Source: Ureibacillus acetophenoni (GTDB lineage: Bacteria; Bacillota; Bacilli; Bacillales_A; Planococcaceae). Taken from it: a stretch of DNA of 64,000 bases. The stretch is from positions 310,001 to 374,000 of the forward strand of contig NZ_OBQC01000001.1 in assembly GCF_900220965.1 (NCBI RefSeq), read 5' to 3'. A model generated the notes under the pieces. The model was given only the letters and a program-made list of their open reading frames with translations. It made no database searches and was not told the DNA's origin. Both the position numbers and the translations under genes were made by a program. Positions 35,076-43,997 of the stretch are shown piece after piece. Within the stretch, counting starts at the first letter, position 1; the number at the start of each line of letters is the position of its first letter.

Positions 35076-35516
35076 ATGATTTCTTTAAATAGTAAAGCTT
35101 TATTAGATACACCAATTAGTGATTTTGTAATACCTGCTGAAAAGGTTGCACATGTTCAGATTGGAAATAGTGCAGAACATGCACTGCTTGTTTTAACAAA
35201 GACGGGTTATTCTTCAATTCCAGTATTAGATACCAAGTACAGATTACATGGATTACTAGGAATGAAAATGATTACTGAAGCTATTCTAGGATTAGAACGA
35301 ATAGAATACGATAAACTCCATAATATAAAAGTTGATGATGTAATGGAATCAGATATAGTTCATTTAAAAATTAATGATACTTTCCAAAGAGCATTAGATT
35401 TAGTTATTAACCATGCGTTTCTTTGTGTGGTGGATGAGGAAGGTACTTTTGCGGGTATTTTGACTAGACGTGTCATTTTAAAACAATTAAAAAAATATAT
35501 TTATCAAGTAGATTAG
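35076..35516 (+). CDS. darB: CBS-domain c-di-AMP-binding protein DarB (CbpB)
   Basis: A 146-residue protein made of two CBS domains (about 15-75 and 85-145). In B. subtilis DarB (YkuL) binds c-di-AMP; free of it, DarB stimulates the (p)ppGpp synthetase Rel and pyruvate carboxylase. Key features: ISDFVIPAEKVAHVQ, GYSSIPVLD, VMESDIVHLKINDTF, FLCVVDEEGTFAGILTRR. Upstream of ccpC, as ykuL-ccpC in B. subtilis. It links to the two Ktr genes in this window, since K+ uptake is also controlled by c-di-AMP. Confidence 0.92.
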   Translation: MISLNSKALLDTPISDFVIPAEKVAHVQIGNSAEHALLVLTKTGYSSIPVLDTKYRLHGLLGMKMITEAILGLERIEYDKLHNIKVDDVMESDIVHLKINDTFQRALDLVINHAFLCVVDEEGTFAGILTRRVILKQLKKYIYQVD

Positions 35517-35608
35517 TAGAAAGTTAGAAATAGGGGAAGTTTTTTTGCGTAAGGACAGATGACTTATTGTTACCAGTCGTAAAAAGTCTAAATAATGGCA
35601 CGTATGAA

Positions 35609-35649
35609 GGGGTGTCTTGAAGTTAATGTCTTCTAGACACCCCTTTTTT
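35609..35649 (+). terminator. darB terminator
   Basis: Nine-bp stem GGGGTGTCT / AGACACCCC followed by TTTTTT. Its arms resemble the hairpins at 5573 and 53794. Confidence 0.85.
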
Positions 35650-35739
35650 CGTTTTTTTTAGCGTATACTATAATTACAAAATCGAAAAAATCAATATGTT
35701 AAATAATGTACATAACCTTTTTATAAAGGAGGAACATAA

Positions 35740-36621
35740 GTGACAACAACTGAAGCGGAAATTATTAAAATACTTGCTGAAGAAAAAAATATGAGAAAAG
35801 CAGCAGAGCGATTGTTTTTAACACAACCAGCCCTTTCCCAACGTTTACAATCGATTGAAAAAGACTGGGGTGCTAAGCTTTTTATACGATCACAAAAAGG
35901 GTTAACTCCTACACCTGCTGGAGAACTAATTATTCAATATGCGATTGAAACGATAGCGAAAAAAGAGGAAGTATTTGAAGCAATACAAGCAATGAATTCT
36001 AAAGTGCATGGAACATTAAAAATTGCATGTGCTTCGATAGTTGGTCATAACTGGTTACCAAAAGTATTAAAGGATTTCGTGACAAAATATCCAGATGCGA
36101 AAATCTCTTTAATTACTGGTTGGAGTTCTGAAATTGTAAAAGCTCTTTACGAAGGTGAAGCACATATTGGAATTGTGCGCGGACAAGCTGAATGGAAAGG
36201 AAAAAAAATACACTTATTTCAAGATATGATGTACTTAGTTGACAAAGAAATTACGAATATCGACGAAATTTTAACGACAGATCGACCATTCATTCAATTT
36301 AAAAGTGATTCAAACTACTATCAGGAAATACAACTTTGGTGGCAACGTCATTTTTCTTCTAACCCGCGTAGACAAATTATTGTTGACCAAATTGAGACTT
36401 GTAAACAAATGGCCATGAACGGAATTGGCTATGCAATATTGCCTTCCATTACTTTAAATGGAGAAGAAAATGTAAACAAAATCCCCCTTTCAACGAGTGA
36501 AAAAGATGTAGGCTTAACTCGTGATACTTGGCTTATAGGTTATGAGTCTTCATTTGAGTTAAGACAAGTTGATGCATTTGTTGATGTAGTTAAGGATCAT
36601 GCAAGTACAATCTATAAATAA
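35740..36621 (+). CDS. ccpC: LysR-type regulator CcpC
   Basis: A 293-residue LysR-family regulator: winged HTH at the N-terminus (MRKAAERLFLTQPALSQRLQSIEKDWGAKLFIR), then a periplasmic-binding-like effector domain. Length and place (after darB, before dapH) equal those of B. subtilis CcpC (YkuM), which represses citrate synthase and aconitase genes and senses citrate. AAAGGAGG lies before the GTG start. The citrate link is notable as the window also holds PDH and a tricarboxylate uptake locus. Confidence 0.88.
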   Translation: MTTTEAEIIKILAEEKNMRKAAERLFLTQPALSQRLQSIEKDWGAKLFIRSQKGLTPTPAGELIIQYAIETIAKKEEVFEAIQAMNSKVHGTLKIACASIVGHNWLPKVLKDFVTKYPDAKISLITGWSSEIVKALYEGEAHIGIVRGQAEWKGKKIHLFQDMMYLVDKEITNIDEILTTDRPFIQFKSDSNYYQEIQLWWQRHFSSNPRRQIIVDQIETCKQMAMNGIGYAILPSITLNGEENVNKIPLSTSEKDVGLTRDTWLIGYESSFELRQVDAFVDVVKDHASTIYK

Positions 36622-36728
36622 CTACCATAAAATGAAAATAAATTGAATTTAATAGAAATTAATTCGTGCGTTTTTGGTGAAATTTTTGTACAATCGTAAC
36701 ATGTTTTATGATTGAGAGGGGAATATTA

Positions 36729-37445
36729 GTGAACCAAAAATTAAATGCACAGCAAATTATCGATTTTATTTCTAATGCAAAAAAAGTAACACCTGTAAAA
36801 GTATATGTGAAAGGTGATAAAGTAGCTGAATTATCCTATGGTGAGGATACAAAAGTTTTTGGTGAAGGTTCTCACGCAGTTGTATTTGGTGAATGGTCTA
36901 CAATTGAAACAGCTTTAAAACAAAATGAAAGTCAAATAACAGACTATGTAGTTGAAAGTGACCGTAGAAATTCCGGTGTACCTTTACTTGACTTAAAATA
37001 TCAAAATGCAAGAATTGAACCTGGTGCAATTATTCGTGACCAAGTAACGATTGGGGATCATGCAGTTATCATGATGGGTGCGATTATTAATATTGGTGCT
37101 GAAATCGGCGAAAAAACGATGATTGATATGGGCGCAGTGTTAGGTGGAAGAGCAATAGTAGGAAATAACTGTCATATCGGTGCTGGTACAGTTTTAGCTG
37201 GAGTCGTTGAACCACCTTCAGCACAACCGGTTATCATTGAAGATGATGTTGTAATTGGTGCGAATGCAGTAGTTTTAGAAGGGGTTCGCGTTGGTAAAGG
37301 CGCAGTAGTAGCTGCAGGCGCAGTTGTAATAAGTGATGTTGAGCCTTTTACAGTTGTCGGTGGTGTTCCAGCAAAAGTGATTAAGAAGATCGATGAAAAA
37401 ACAAAATCAAAAACTGAAATTATTGACGCTCTTAGAAATATTTAA
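36729..37445 (+). CDS. dapH: Tetrahydrodipicolinate N-acetyltransferase DapH
   Basis: A 238-residue left-handed beta-helix acetyltransferase in the acetyl branch of DAP/lysine synthesis: acetyl-CoA plus tetrahydrodipicolinate to N-acetyl-2-amino-6-oxopimelate. GTG 36729 has GAGAGGGG before it; ATG 36708 in frame overlaps that site. Visible: conserved N-terminal [30 protein letters not shown], then hexapeptide repeats [48 protein letters not shown]. Thirteen bases precede dapL, an operon as in B. subtilis. Confidence 0.96.
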   Translation: MNQKLNAQQIIDFISNAKKVTPVKVYVKGDKVAELSYGEDTKVFGEGSHAVVFGEWSTIETALKQNESQITDYVVESDRRNSGVPLLDLKYQNARIEPGAIIRDQVTIGDHAVIMMGAIINIGAEIGEKTMIDMGAVLGGRAIVGNNCHIGAGTVLAGVVEPPSAQPVIIEDDVVIGANAVVLEGVRVGKGAVVAAGAVVISDVEPFTVVGGVPAKVIKKIDEKTKSKTEIIDALRNI

Positions 37446-37458
37446 GAAGGTGTAATTT

Positions 37459-38577
37459 ATGGAAACGCTCATTCAAATTCGTAGAGATCTTCATCAAATA
37501 CCTGAGATTGGGTTTCAAGAATATAAAACTCAACAATATTTATTAGAACAATTAAATCAGCTTCCTCAAGATTTTTTGACGATAACAACTTGGAAAACAG
37601 GAATAATCGTTAAAATTTCAGGTAGCGAACCATCAAAATCAATTGGATGGCGTACGGATATTGACGGACTTCCTATTGTAGAAGAAACAGGTTTGAGCTT
37701 TTCTTCAACTCATGCAGGAAGAATGCATGCATGTGGTCACGATTGTCATATGACGATTGCTTTAGCATTAGTAAAGGCTTTTGCGATAAGTCAACCTAAA
37801 CAAAACGTAATTGTCTATTTTCAACCGGCAGAAGAAGGACCTGGTGGAGCAGAACCAATGTTAAATTGGTTAAAATCTGATCGTCCTGACCTTTTACCTG
37901 ATGAAATCTATGCATTACATATTGCTCCAGAATATCCGGTAGGTACAGTGGCAACACGACCTGGGTTACTATTTGCGAATACATCGGAATTGTTTATTGA
38001 TTTAAAAGGGTTAGGTGGTCATGCTGCATATCCTCATAAAACACGAGATATGACAGTTGCTGCAGCAAATTTAATTCTTCAATTGCAAACGGTTATTAGC
38101 CGAAATGTAGATCCAATGGAAAGTGGCGTAATTACTATTGGAAAAATGTTATCTGGTACCGTACAAAATATTATTGCAGAAAATGCTAGATTAGAAGGAA
38201 CTATTCGTACGTTAAGTGCTAATGCGATGGTGGAAGTAAAACGTCGAATTGATGCTATTTGTAAAGGAATAGAAGCTTCGTTTGAATGTTCAGTTACAAT
38301 TGATTATGGTTCTATGTATTATGAAGTTAATAATAACGAAGAATGTGCGAATAAGTTATTATCTTTTGCGAAAGAAATTAAGGATTGTCAACCAGTTCTA
38401 AGTCCTGCAGCAATGACAGGGGAGGATTTTGGTTACTTTTTAAAAGAGATACCAGGTGCACTGTTCTGGGCAGGGGCAAATTGTGAGTATGGTTTGCACC
38501 ATGCAAAAATGTCTCCAGATGAAAGTCTATTAGCTTTTAATGCTAACTTTGTGGAACAGTTTATTCGATCGTTATAA
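37459..38577 (+). CDS. dapL: N-acetyldiaminopimelate deacetylase DapL
   Basis: A 372-residue M20-family metallohydrolase that removes the acetyl group from N-acetyl-LL-DAP. Metal-site motifs: [29 protein letters not shown] (general base Glu), [10 protein letters not shown], and C-terminal [19 protein letters not shown]. The dimerisation domain carries [15 protein letters not shown]. subtilis counterpart is YkuR. DAP feeds lysine, possibly peptidoglycan, and through dihydrodipicolinate the dipicolinate of spores. Terminated at 38584. Confidence 0.94.
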   Translation: METLIQIRRDLHQIPEIGFQEYKTQQYLLEQLNQLPQDFLTITTWKTGIIVKISGSEPSKSIGWRTDIDGLPIVEETGLSFSSTHAGRMHACGHDCHMTIALALVKAFAISQPKQNVIVYFQPAEEGPGGAEPMLNWLKSDRPDLLPDEIYALHIAPEYPVGTVATRPGLLFANTSELFIDLKGLGGHAAYPHKTRDMTVAAANLILQLQTVISRNVDPMESGVITIGKMLSGTVQNIIAENARLEGTIRTLSANAMVEVKRRIDAICKGIEASFECSVTIDYGSMYYEVNNNEECANKLLSFAKEIKDCQPVLSPAAMTGEDFGYFLKEIPGALFWAGANCEYGLHHAKMSPDESLLAFNANFVEQFIRSL

Positions 38578-38583
38578 AGAAAA

Positions 38584-38616
38584 GATGAAGAAAACAATTA
38601 TAGTTTTCTTCACCTT
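38584..38616. terminator. Terminator shared by dapL and the convergent dehydrogenase gene
   Basis: GAAGAAAAC / GTTTTCTTC, then a T-run. Confidence 0.75.
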
Positions 38617-38620
38617 TTTA

Positions 38621-39388
38621 TTATTGAACGGTATAGCCTCCATCTAATACAACCGCTTGACCAGTCATTCCTTTTGCATCCTCACTAGCGATGAATAGAA
38701 CTAAATTTGAGACTTCGGATACATCAAGCAAACGTTTTTGTGGCACTAGAGGATAAATTACTTCTTCTAATACGCTCTCTAATGGCACATTCCGAGTTTT
38801 TGCTAAATCAGTTAACTGATTACGAACTAAAGGTGTATCGACGTAGCCAGGACAAATTGCATTAACTGTTATTCCGTCTGTAGCTGTTTCAAGTGCAGCT
38901 ACTTTTGTTAAACCAATAACGCCATGTTTTGCAGAGTTATAAGCAGCTTTACCAGCAAATCCTACTAAGCCATTGATGGACGCTATATTAATAATTCGTC
39001 CAAATTTTTGTTTTCTCATAATTGGCAATACATGTTTCGTAGTAACAAATGGTGCGGTTAACATGATCTTAATTAGTAATTCAAAGCGCTCTGTTGGAAA
39101 GTCTTCAATCATAGCGACATGTTGCATACCAGCGTTATTAATCAAAATATCAATTCGCCCAAAATGGTCAACTGCCTTTGTGATCGATTCGATAATTTCT
39201 TCTTCACTTGTTACATCACACGAAAGTCCAATTGCTTCCTCTCCAAATGAAGCAGCTGCTTCTTTTACCTTTTCTTCATTTTTATCTGTTAGAACAATTT
39301 TAGCACCTTTTGAATGAAAGGCCTTTGCAATTTCAAAGCCAATCCCCTGTGCAGAACCTGTAATAAATACAACTTTGTTTTCAACCAC
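38621..39388 (-). CDS. 3-hydroxybutyrate dehydrogenase
   Basis: A 255-residue classical SDR that oxidises D-3-hydroxybutyrate to acetoacetate with NAD+. Visible: TGSAQGIGFEIA cofactor loop, NNAGMQHVAMIEDFP (His of the BDH substrate pocket), INIASINGLVG (catalytic Ser), YNSAKHG (Y-x-x-x-K), and the GYVDTPLVRNQ lid. The GTG start at 39388 has AAGGGGG upstream. It lies downstream of a GntP permease on the same strand, so the two probably form an uptake-and-use pair. Confidence 0.92.
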   Translation of the reverse strand: MVENKVVFITGSAQGIGFEIAKAFHSKGAKIVLTDKNEEKVKEAAASFGEEAIGLSCDVTSEEEIIESITKAVDHFGRIDILINNAGMQHVAMIEDFPTERFELLIKIMLTAPFVTTKHVLPIMRKQKFGRIINIASINGLVGFAGKAAYNSAKHGVIGLTKVAALETATDGITVNAICPGYVDTPLVRNQLTDLAKTRNVPLESVLEEVIYPLVPQKRLLDVSEVSNLVLFIASEDAKGMTGQAVVLDGGYTVQ

Positions 39389-39439
39389 CCCGATATAACC
39401 CCCTAAGTGAAGAGTCGTTTAAGCGGCTCTTAAAATAGA

Positions 39440-40777
39440 TTATAGACCTAAACCTAATGAGAATAAGACAATTGCAATAATTACACCGATTATTGGAGTA
39501 ACAACTGTTGTTGCTGCTACAGACCAATATGCATCTTTATGTTTTTCACCACAGACTGATTGAATCGTTGTAACAACATATCCGTTATGTGGTAAGGAGT
39601 CTAAAGCACCTGAAGAAATTGCAACGACCCTGTGAAGGGCTTCTGTGTTTACCCCTGCTTCTACATATCCAGGTGCAACGAGTGGCAATGCGATTAATTG
39701 ACCTCCTGATGCGGATCCTGTCATACCTGCAATAACTGACACAGCTACAGCTGCACCAATTAAAGGTGAGCCAGGAATACTTGTCATTGCATCAACAGCA
39801 ACATTAAATGCAGGTACTGCTTTTGCAACCCCACCAAACCCAACTACAGCAGCCGTATTACCAATGGCGATAATTGCACCAATTGTCCCTTGTGATACTG
39901 CTTCCCAAGGATCTTTAAAGTATTTCCAACTAACGATGAATGTCGCAATAATACCACCTAGTAAAGCAAGAATAAGTGCTGATTGAGCTAAATCATTATG
40001 GAATATAAACGAAATAATTAATACAACAGCTAACGGAATAAATGATAGCATTGGATTCGGTAAAGTTCGTGACGAATCGAATGTTGGATCTGTTTTTCGA
40101 GCAACGAATCGCTCTCCTTTATTAACCGCTTTTTGAATTAAACGTTTTAACCACCAATAACCAAATACAGCCATAAATACGGCAACAATGATACTAACTT
40201 CCCAACCAGCATAAGGAGTTGTCCCTAAATATTCTATAGGAATCCAGTTTTGAATTTCTGGAGAACCCGCCGATGTCATCGTAAAAGTTACAGACCCTAA
40301 TGCTAATGTCGCTGGAATAAAACGACGTGGTAAATCAGCTTGTTTAAATAATGAAATTGCCATTGGATAAACCGAGAAAGCAACGACGAATAATGAAACG
40401 CCACCGTATGTTAAGACAGCACAGGCAACGACAATTGCGATAACCGCATATTTCATCCCTAATTTATCGACAATGAATTTTGCAACGGCATCAGCAGCAC
40501 CACTATCTTCCATTACTTTACCAAAAACTGCTCCAAGTAGGAACATTAAATACCAGGACATGATAAAACCTGTAAATCCGGTCATATAACTCGTTACAAA
40601 GTTCGCTGCACCTTCTTCAGCGAGTTGTGGAAATAATGGCAATCCAGATAAAATAGCTACGAATAAGGCAGAAATCGGACCAACTATAATAATATTTATC
40701 CCTTTCATAGTTAGCCAAATTAATAAGACAAGACCACCTATGAGTCCGACCATACTCAAGACAATACTAGTATCCAT
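39440..40777 (-). CDS. GntP-family permease, probably for 3-hydroxybutyrate
   Basis: A 445-residue membrane protein with about twelve helices of the GntP (gluconate:H+) superfamily. Visible: GGVSLFVVAFSVYPMA, MTGSASGGQLIALPLVAP and the C-terminal SGALDSLPHNGYVVTTIQSVC. In B. subtilis the similar YxjC sits by 3-hydroxybutyrate/ketone-body genes. The gene order permease-dehydrogenase and the sigma-54 activator upstream suggest induction by 3-hydroxybutyrate or a related acid. Substrate inferred from context. Confidence 0.88.
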   Translation of the reverse strand: MDTSIVLSMVGLIGGLVLLIWLTMKGINIIIVGPISALFVAILSGLPLFPQLAEEGAANFVTSYMTGFTGFIMSWYLMFLLGAVFGKVMEDSGAADAVAKFIVDKLGMKYAVIAIVVACAVLTYGGVSLFVVAFSVYPMAISLFKQADLPRRFIPATLALGSVTFTMTSAGSPEIQNWIPIEYLGTTPYAGWEVSIIVAVFMAVFGYWWLKRLIQKAVNKGERFVARKTDPTFDSSRTLPNPMLSFIPLAVVLIISFIFHNDLAQSALILALLGGIIATFIVSWKYFKDPWEAVSQGTIGAIIAIGNTAAVVGFGGVAKAVPAFNVAVDAMTSIPGSPLIGAAVAVSVIAGMTGSASGGQLIALPLVAPGYVEAGVNTEALHRVVAISSGALDSLPHNGYVVTTIQSVCGEKHKDAYWSVAATTVVTPIIGVIIAIVLFSLGLGL

Positions 40778-41089
40778 TAGTAAACCCCCTTTTAAATTGA
40801 TATGGTCAACCGTAAATTAATGTTCACATGTAATTTCATTAAAAACTGCTTGTCTAACTCTGCTGGTTATCAACTCCTTTAAGTACTATCGAAAAACGTT
40901 TACAAATGCCCTCAACTTCAAAGGTAATTCACTATATGCACTCATATGTTTCAAAAATGTGAACTAGGTTTTGTTAGAGAAATCCAGGAATCTGGACAAT
41001 CTATACAAAGAAAGCTGAAAACAGGCTAAAGAATAAGGAAAACAAAAATCCAACAATTCGGAATGCTGTCCGATTTGTTGGATTTTAGG
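40778..41089. other. Regulatory gap between activator and permease genes
   Basis: About 310 bp with no gene. It holds the activator terminator (41045-41086) and a possible cre site (40891-40904, GAAAAACGTTTACA, two mismatches). I searched by eye for a -24/-12 sigma-54 promoter on the minus strand and found no good GG-N10-GC match. Confidence 0.5.
41045..41086 (-). terminator. Terminator of the sigma-54 activator gene
   Basis: AAATCCAACAA-CGGA / TCCG-TTGTTGGATTT, a long interrupted stem. Confidence 0.85.
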
Positions 41090-42427
41090 TCATAAGTTGT
41101 GTTTTTTTATTTTTTCATAAAGAGTGGAACGGCTAATACCAAGCTGTTGTGCAATTTTATTTTTATCTTTTTCAACTAGTAGATATTCTTTAATCACTTG
41201 ACCTTCAACGTGATTTAATATTTCTTCCAATGTACCGTTTGAACGACTGAAATTAGAAGACTTGCGACGTAGATGAAATGGTAAGATGTCTTCTGTAATT
41301 ACATCCCCATCTGCAAGATGCACAATTGCTTCAATTATATCTTGTAGTTCACGAACATTTCCTGGCCAGTCATAGTTTTGGAGTGTCCAGTAAACTTTAC
41401 GATGAACTTTAATGTTACGTCTACCGGCTTCTACGCAAAATTTGTTAATAAATGTTTGAATAAGCTCTGGTAAATCTTCAATTCTTTCACGCAGGGGAGG
41501 AACTTGTAAAGTGATAGATTGTATTCGGTAAAACAAATCCTCCCGAAATTGCTTTGTTTTTACTAATTCTGTGAGAGGGGAATTGGAACTTACAATGACT
41601 CTTGTATTAATTGGAACTTCTTCGTCTGTTTCTACGGGTTGGATTGTCCCATCTTGTATCATTTTTAATAACTTTGCTTGGATGGTTAATGGTAGTTCGC
41701 TAATTTCTTGAATATAAATTGTCCCGCCATCGGCGAGGGAAACTCTTCCTTTTTTTAAAGTGTTTCCGTCCCACTTTCCAAACAATTCTATTTCCAATAA
41801 CTCTTTTGGAATCGATGAGCAATCAATCGTCACAAAAGGTTTTTCAAAACGATCCGATAATCGATGAATACTTCTAGCACACAATTCTTTACCAGAACCA
41901 ATTTCACCTTCGATTAATACTGGTAGCTTTGTTGGAGCAATAATGGAAATGGTTTCTTTAATTTTACGGATTGCATTAGAAGACCCAATTAAATTAGGGA
42001 AACGTTCCTGTTGATTCATAGATGTATTCATATTTCTTTCTATTTTTTCTAATGTTTTTTGTACGTGGGAATTCAATTTTTTCCAATCATTGACGTCTCT
42101 AAACATTACACTACCGAAAGCACCAACTATTTCACCATCAACATAAATAGGAATACGATTTGGTAACATATAATTACCTTTTATATAATGTGGTGCCGCA
42201 ATATGAGCAACTCCGTGTTGCATGACAAGATGCATTTCGGAATTTTCAATGACTTCAGTGACATGTTTTCCGATTACTTCTTCGCGGTTCACTTCTAGGA
42301 ATTTACAGTATTCTTCATTGATATAAATAATTTTGGCGTCTTTGTCTACCACTACAAACCATGAAAAGGCGGTTTCTAATATTTGCTCGATTACTTCCGG
42401 TGATAAGTTATTTATTAAGCTTTTCAA
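41090..42427 (-). CDS. Sigma-54-dependent transcriptional activator (PAS-AAA-Fis)
   Basis: A 445-residue enhancer-binding protein. PAS domain at about residues 10-120 (SWFVVVDKDAKIIYINEEYCKFL), AAA+ domain at about 140-370 with Walker A GEIGSGKEL (variant of GExGTGKE), Walker B/arginine region and DLFYRI; Fis-type HTH at the end (IAQQLGISRSTLYEKIKKH). The usual sigma-54 contact loop GAFTGA is replaced: the segment reads ELFGKWDGNTLKKGRVSLADGG, shortened and without GAFTGA. This questions whether it really acts on sigma-54. It lies upstream of the permease-dehydrogenase pair. Confidence 0.9.
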   Translation of the reverse strand: MKSLINNLSPEVIEQILETAFSWFVVVDKDAKIIYINEEYCKFLEVNREEVIGKHVTEVIENSEMHLVMQHGVAHIAAPHYIKGNYMLPNRIPIYVDGEIVGAFGSVMFRDVNDWKKLNSHVQKTLEKIERNMNTSMNQQERFPNLIGSSNAIRKIKETISIIAPTKLPVLIEGEIGSGKELCARSIHRLSDRFEKPFVTIDCSSIPKELLEIELFGKWDGNTLKKGRVSLADGGTIYIQEISELPLTIQAKLLKMIQDGTIQPVETDEEVPINTRVIVSSNSPLTELVKTKQFREDLFYRIQSITLQVPPLRERIEDLPELIQTFINKFCVEAGRRNIKVHRKVYWTLQNYDWPGNVRELQDIIEAIVHLADGDVITEDILPFHLRRKSSNFSRSNGTLEEILNHVEGQVIKEYLLVEKDKNKIAQQLGISRSTLYEKIKKHNL

Positions 42428-42501
42428 TATATCACCTCAAATCTAGTATTTTTATATATTTATGATGATGAAGGCGTGTTTAGTAGATTTTAAAGTATAA
42501 A

Positions 42502-42544
42502 AAAGAAGCAATCTTGAGTTTGTGTAATTCAAGATTGCTTCTTT
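42502..42544 (-). terminator. Terminator of the MFS pump gene
   Basis: AAGAAGCAATCTTGA / TCAAGATTGCTTCTT, 15-bp stem with flanking A/T runs. Confidence 0.85.
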
Positions 42545-42548
42545 ATAT

Positions 42549-43751
42549 TTATTTGACTTCTGCGTGTATAATAGTAGGGGCGTTTTTCCGATTCCATCCA
42601 TAAGCTAAAACAAAACAGCCAATTAATATAATTGCGCCGAAGATGAATGGTGATGGTAAACTCCACTCAAGAAGAACTCCAGCTAATGCAGGACCAATCA
42701 TATTCCCTAAACTCATATAAGCATTGTTCATACCAGCAGCATATCCTTGGTCCCGATCAGCCATTTTAGATATTAACGTATTAACTGCAGGACGGATAAA
42801 TATCGTTGCAATTTGGAATAGCGTCGCTACCGTTAAAATGACAAAATAACCGTTTACAAAAATCATTAAGAACATCGTAATAGCTGCGGCAATTAAATTA
42901 ATTAAAATGACCTTCATTTCTCCATATTTTTTAAATAATATATCGATAATAAACATTTGTAAGATGACACCAACAAAACCACCTACGGTAATAACGATTG
43001 CGATATCAGCTGGAGTATAGCTGAATTTAAGTTTTAAAAACATGGATAACGTAGACTGGAAATTAGCAATACCAAAACTAAACGTAAAGACGACAATTAG
43101 TAAAATAAAGTAAGGAGTTTTAACTGATTTTACGAGTTGTTGCAGTAGATTTTCTCGAGGTGGTCGATTTGCCACTGCATGTTCCTGTTGTGTTTGCACA
43201 TTTGGCAATATAATCCAGGATAGAAGGGCTGTTAACAATGCGACGACACCTGAAGCGAAGAATGGAAAGTGTAAATCGATTTCTGCTAAAAAACCACCGA
43301 TTCCAGGACCTATCATAAAACCTAATGAAATAGCAGCCCCTAATTGCCCCATACCTTTACCACGTTCCTCAGGTGTTGTAATATCGGCAACAAAGGCCAT
43401 CGTTGGAGGCATGATAAATGCAGCGCCGACACCGGTTAAGAAACGCGCGATAAATAATATCCAAACTTGATTGGCTAACCCAAAAATAATTTGTGAGATA
43501 CCGTAAATGATAAGACCAATAATGATAAATTTTTTCCTACCATACCGGTCAGAAAAGTCGCCTGCAATTGGCGAAAAAAGAAATTGGGCTAATGCAAAAC
43601 TAGCAATTAAAAACCCGAGCACCTGGCCGCCTACACCAAATATCTCGAGATACGAAGGTAATACGGGAATGATAATACCAATTCCGCCCATTGTAATGAA
43701 CATGTTAAACATTAAAATAAGTAAGGCAAGTTTTTTTGTTTTTTGAGTCAT
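42549..43751 (-). CDS. MFS multidrug efflux transporter, Bmr/NorA-like
   Basis: A 400-residue transporter with about twelve helices. Motif A GDFSDRYGRKKFI, motif C GIGGFLAE in GFMIGPGIGGFLA (drug:H+ antiporter signature GxxxGPxxGG), and a linker (NVQTQQEHAVANRPPREN) between the halves. This pattern marks DHA1-type multidrug exporters such as Bmr, Blt and NorA. Substrates unknown. No adjacent MerR regulator. Array 3 lies upstream of its start. Confidence 0.87.
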   Translation of the reverse strand: MTQKTKKLALLILMFNMFITMGGIGIIIPVLPSYLEIFGVGGQVLGFLIASFALAQFLFSPIAGDFSDRYGRKKFIIIGLIIYGISQIIFGLANQVWILFIARFLTGVGAAFIMPPTMAFVADITTPEERGKGMGQLGAAISLGFMIGPGIGGFLAEIDLHFPFFASGVVALLTALLSWIILPNVQTQQEHAVANRPPRENLLQQLVKSVKTPYFILLIVVFTFSFGIANFQSTLSMFLKLKFSYTPADIAIVITVGGFVGVILQMFIIDILFKKYGEMKVILINLIAAAITMFLMIFVNGYFVILTVATLFQIATIFIRPAVNTLISKMADRDQGYAAGMNNAYMSLGNMIGPALAGVLLEWSLPSPFIFGAIILIGCFVLAYGWNRKNAPTIIHAEVK

Positions 43752-43997
43752 ACTTTTCCACCCACCCTTTTAGGTCATCCAAATAAACGTCTATAAATGT
43801 AATACTCACTAGCTTAACATAAAATGACAGTGAGCACTACATAAATGCAATTTAATAGAAACAGATAAAAGGATTAGTAGACTGGTTGACTATGAGGTAG
43901 TTGGAAGGAGGAATAACGCTTAGGTGTGGAGGATTTAGCGGGGGAGTGTGGATTCACAAATGGCCCCTTGGAAAGCTCAAATAGGTGCATGAAAATT

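Noticed and set aside
40778-41044. Sigma-54 promoter upstream of the permease gene
   Set aside because: No GG-N10-GC match in the right orientation by eye; the activator also lacks GAFTGA.
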